Shown here: one piece after another, positions 61,677 to 64,000 of the stretch
How positions within the stretch are numbered: the stretch's first letter is position 1
How the letters are laid out: the number at the start of each line of letters is the position of its first letter
Source of the DNA: Eublepharis macularius
Taxonomy: Eukaryota; Chordata; Lepidosauria; Squamata; Eublepharidae
Assembly: GCF_028583425.1 (NCBI RefSeq)
Contig: NC_072799.1
Coordinates: 87,344,217-87,408,216, forward strand
Length of the DNA: 64,000 bases
Reading direction: 5' to 3'
The notes under the pieces: model-generated
What the model saw: only the letters and a program-made list of their open reading frames with translations
Told to the model about the DNA's origin: nothing
Database searches by the model: none
Position numbers and translations under genes: made by a program

Positions 61677-63992
61677 TTAAAACAGATCCCCCCCTGGCTT
61701 ATATGGGTAGCGAGTATGAAAAGCTTTGGTTAATCTAGGAGCATGAACATGTGCAGAGTTCACCCATTCATCGTAACCAGAATCAAAGTCCTTCCATCTA
61801 ATGAGGTAAAAAAGCTGATTTCGCTTAAGCTTAGAGTCCAAAATTTGTTGTACCTCATAGTGTATTTGATCGTCAATTAAAGTTGGAATGGGTGGAGCTC
61901 TGATGTGCCATTTGTCATCGGTGGGAGCTCTCTTTAAAAGACTGACATGGAACGTGTCATGAACATGGCGCAAGTTCTTGGGCAAAGTTACAGCAACAGT
62001 CACTTTATTTATTATTTTGCGCACAGGAAAAGGTCCTAGGAATTTTAGAGCTAGTTTGCGGCTTGTTTGAGCTAGTTTTAGGTTCTTTGTGGAAATATAC
62101 ACATGATCTCCCGGTTGTAAATCCCATTCGGCCACACGATGGCGATCTGCGTATTTTTTGTAATCCAGTTTGGCTTTTTCAAGGTGTTTCTTAATAAGAG
62201 TCCACTGTTGCGCCGCCTCCCCCCACCATGAAGATACATCTGGCAAGTTAGAGGAATGGAGAGGGGGAGCGTCCAACGGGAAGGGATTGAAGTGAGCTCC
62301 ATAGACAATCTTGAAAGGGGCCTCTCCGGTTGAAGCGTGTACACTGTTGTTATATGAGAATTCGGCTAGAGGGAGAAGGTCCACCCAATTATCTTGTTGA
62401 AAATTAATGTAGCAACGAAGGAACTGTTCTAGTATTTGGTTTGTTTTTTCGGATTGTCCGTCGGTTTGTGGGTGGTGGCTTGAACTGATTCCTTGCTCAA
62501 TATTCAACATTTTCAAAAGCTCCCGCCAGAAGTTGGCAACGAACTGTCCGCCGCGATCCGAAATCACCTTGGACGGAAAAGAATGTAATTTTACGATGTG
62601 TTTCAAAAACAAATCCGCTAGTTTCCGAGCGGAGGGTATAGCAGTACAGGGAATAAAATGAGCTTGTTTGGAGAACAGATCTACCACGACTAAAATACAA
62701 TTATGTCCTTTTGAAATAGGTAGATCAGTGATAAAGTCCATAGATATTATTTCCCAAGGTCTGTTTGGCGTTTCCAATGGTTGCAGGAGCCCCGGAGGTT
62801 TTCCTTTTCTGGTTTTGGCGCTGAGGCAAACGGGGCAGGAACTAACATATTGGGAAATGTCTTTGCGCATGCCCGGCCACCAGAATTGCCTTTGGACTAG
62901 GTGCAATGTTTTCAAATACCCATAATGACCAGCAGTGGGAGCATCATGACAGCGTTGCAAGACCTCCAGCCTGAGGCTGTCAGGGACATAAAACTTGTTC
63001 CCCGCTAGCCAATCCCCTTGTGGGGATTGGGTCAGTTTGTTTCGCGGAGCTTTATCCCCCTCCCTTTCCACTTCAGTTTTAAGTTTCGATTTCCACTCTT
63101 GGTTGGCCGGGAGGGGCGGCTTGGCACGACTGCGAGTAGTTACCACGCCCCCAAGTTGCGTAGGCGAGAAGACCGTGTCGACAGTCTCCTCCCGTTTGCT
63201 CTTATGTTGGGGCATGCGCGATAGGGCGTCCGCCAAAAAGTTAGTTTTGCCCGGGAGATAATTTAGAGTGAAGTTGAATTTGGAAAAGAATTCCGCCCAT
63301 CGCAATTGCTTGGCATTCAGTCTGCGTGGGCTTCGGAGGGCCTCCAGATTTTTATGATCTGTCCAGACCTCGAAAGGGTATCGCGCCCCCTCCAGCCAAT
63401 GCCTCCAGTTAGTAAGAGCTGCTTTCACCGCAAAAGCCTCCTTCTCCCACACATTCCAATTCCTTTCCGCCTCCGAAAACTTTCTAGACAAGAACGCACA
63501 AGGCCGCAATCTTCCATCCTCCCCCTTTTGCAGTAAAACTCCCCCTATTGCCGTATCGCTGGCGTCGACTTGCACTATGAAAGGGGATTGTTCGTTGGGG
63601 TGGGAGAGGATGGGTTCCGTTACAAATTGCTTTTTTAGGCATTCGAAAGCAGTTTGGCAATCGGGGGTCCATTGTAGTTTGGAGGAGGGTCTTTTAGCTT
63701 GGTCCCCTTTATCCTTTGTTTTCAGCAGTTCTGTTAAGGGGAGCGTGATTTGGGCGAAATTTGCTATAAAGTCTCTATAGAAGTTGGCAAAACCTAGGAA
63801 GGATTGCAGTTCTTTACGGGTGGTGGGTGTTTGCCACTCTTGGATCGCTTGTATTTTGGCTGGATCCATTTTTAAACCCTCTGGGGAGATGCAATACCCA
63901 AGGTAAGTGAGTTCGGTTTTATGGAATTCACATTTGGACAACTTGATGGGCAGTTTATTATTCATCAAGGTGGCCAGGACCTTTTGTACCAT
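61677..63992 (-). CDS. gypsy polymerase, C-terminal part (RT end, RNase H, integrase, chromodomain)
   Basis: The 771 residues visible on the - strand hold, in order: the end of the reverse transcriptase (LTYLGYCISPEGLKM), a connection region (FLGFANFYRDFI), RNase H (FIVQVDASDTAIGGVLLQ, TDHKNLEALR), the integrase zinc-binding segment (GHYGYLKTLHLVQRQFWWPG with CPVCLSAK), the integrase core (DFITDLPISKGHN, VISDRGGQFVANFW, SSHHPQTDGQSEKTNQILE) and a C-terminal chromodomain (YEVQQILDSKLKRNQLFYLI with RWKDFDSGYDEW). The start lies beyond the right edge. Confidence 0.93.
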   Translation of the reverse strand: MVQKVLATLMNNKLPIKLSKCEFHKTELTYLGYCISPEGLKMDPAKIQAIQEWQTPTTRKELQSFLGFANFYRDFIANFAQITLPLTELLKTKDKGDQAKRPSSKLQWTPDCQTAFECLKKQFVTEPILSHPNEQSPFIVQVDASDTAIGGVLLQKGEDGRLRPCAFLSRKFSEAERNWNVWEKEAFAVKAALTNWRHWLEGARYPFEVWTDHKNLEALRSPRRLNAKQLRWAEFFSKFNFTLNYLPGKTNFLADALSRMPQHKSKREETVDTVFSPTQLGGVVTTRSRAKPPLPANQEWKSKLKTEVEREGDKAPRNKLTQSPQGDWLAGNKFYVPDSLRLEVLQRCHDAPTAGHYGYLKTLHLVQRQFWWPGMRKDISQYVSSCPVCLSAKTRKGKPPGLLQPLETPNRPWEIISMDFITDLPISKGHNCILVVVDLFSKQAHFIPCTAIPSARKLADLFLKHIVKLHSFPSKVISDRGGQFVANFWRELLKMLNIEQGISSSHHPQTDGQSEKTNQILEQFLRCYINFQQDNWVDLLPLAEFSYNNSVHASTGEAPFKIVYGAHFNPFPLDAPPLHSSNLPDVSSWWGEAAQQWTLIKKHLEKAKLDYKKYADRHRVAEWDLQPGDHVYISTKNLKLAQTSRKLALKFLGPFPVRKIINKVTVAVTLPKNLRHVHDTFHVSLLKRAPTDDKWHIRAPPIPTLIDDQIHYEVQQILDSKLKRNQLFYLIRWKDFDSGYDEWVNSAHVHAPRLTKAFHTRYPYKPGGDLF

Positions 63993-64000
63993 TTGAATAT

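Larger units (their letters stand above)
61251..64000 (-). mobile_element. Ty3/gypsy chromovirus-type LTR retrotransposon, 3' half (fossil or young copy)
   Basis: The 3' LTR spans 61251-61665 (415 bp, TGTCAG...CTGACA ends). A polypurine tract, read on the - strand as TTAAGGGGGGCAGAA, adjoins it at 61666-61680. The polymerase region fills the rest and runs off the right edge, so the 5' LTR and gag are outside the window. The part seen looks whole, with no break noticed, which suggests a young insertion. An integrase followed by a C-terminal chromodomain places it with the chromoviruses. Confidence 0.9.

Noticed and set aside
1-64000. CRISPR arrays, operons or bacterial defence systems
   Set aside because: All tandem repeats have long irregular units or are minisatellites, genes have introns, and repeat content is vertebrate.

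Overview
This window looks like nuclear DNA of a squamate reptile (lizard or gecko-like; the exact group is a guess). The evidence is one clear vertebrate gene with consensus splice sites and a dense, typically squamate repeat load: tRNA- and 5S rRNA-derived SINEs, CR1, L2 and L1 LINEs, a Penelope element, many hAT elements, and Ty3/gypsy-type LTR fossils. No bacterial operons, rRNA genes, CRISPR arrays or free-standing tRNA genes were seen.

Host genes. (1) PDCL2 (phosducin-like 2) lies on the + strand. Exons 2-6 are at 4627-4747, 17318-17408, 22540-22683, 24565-24773 and 27244-27362. They join in frame and close with a stop; the first exon (Met-Gln in human) was not found and is probably left of the window. 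(2) A 1.1 kb CpG island at 45.15-46.26 kb holds several NRF1-like sites. Human PDCL2 is followed on the same strand by CLOCK, so this is most likely the CLOCK promoter. A 47-nt exon-like segment at 52047-52093 with strong splice signals is probably an untranslated CLOCK exon. No CLOCK coding exon was recognised before the window ends.

Layout. 1-4.6 kb: nested repeats, probably PDCL2 intron 1 (MITE, L2 interrupted by a foldback, solo LTR, SINEs). 4.8-15.6 kb: one composite hAT transposon of 10.8 kb in intron 2, with matching ends and a near-perfect 8-bp target duplication. It carries a TATA promoter, a BED-finger transposase fragment, three tandem-repeat arrays, a second hAT, an L2 and an old gypsy fossil. 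15.6-30 kb: remaining PDCL2 exons with SINEs, L2, three hAT MITEs with 8-bp target duplications and palindromic repeats. 30-45 kb: intergenic DNA with a compound palindrome, an L1 inserted into another LINE (15-bp target duplication), and an inverted-arm Penelope element (14-bp target duplication) with hammerhead-ribozyme-like motifs in both arms. 45-61 kb: putative CLOCK promoter, first introns, CR1 copies, a 1 kb minisatellite and a solo LTR. 61.25-64 kb: the 3' half of a young-looking gypsy chromovirus on the - strand, running off the right edge.

About 60 percent or more of the window is recognisable repeat. I found no gene set suggesting a new defence or metabolic system. The most interesting items are the composite hAT, the ribozyme-like motifs, the inferred CLOCK leader exon with a self-contained small upstream ORF, and an inverted 31-nt copy of CpG-island sequence at the 5' edge of a CR1.
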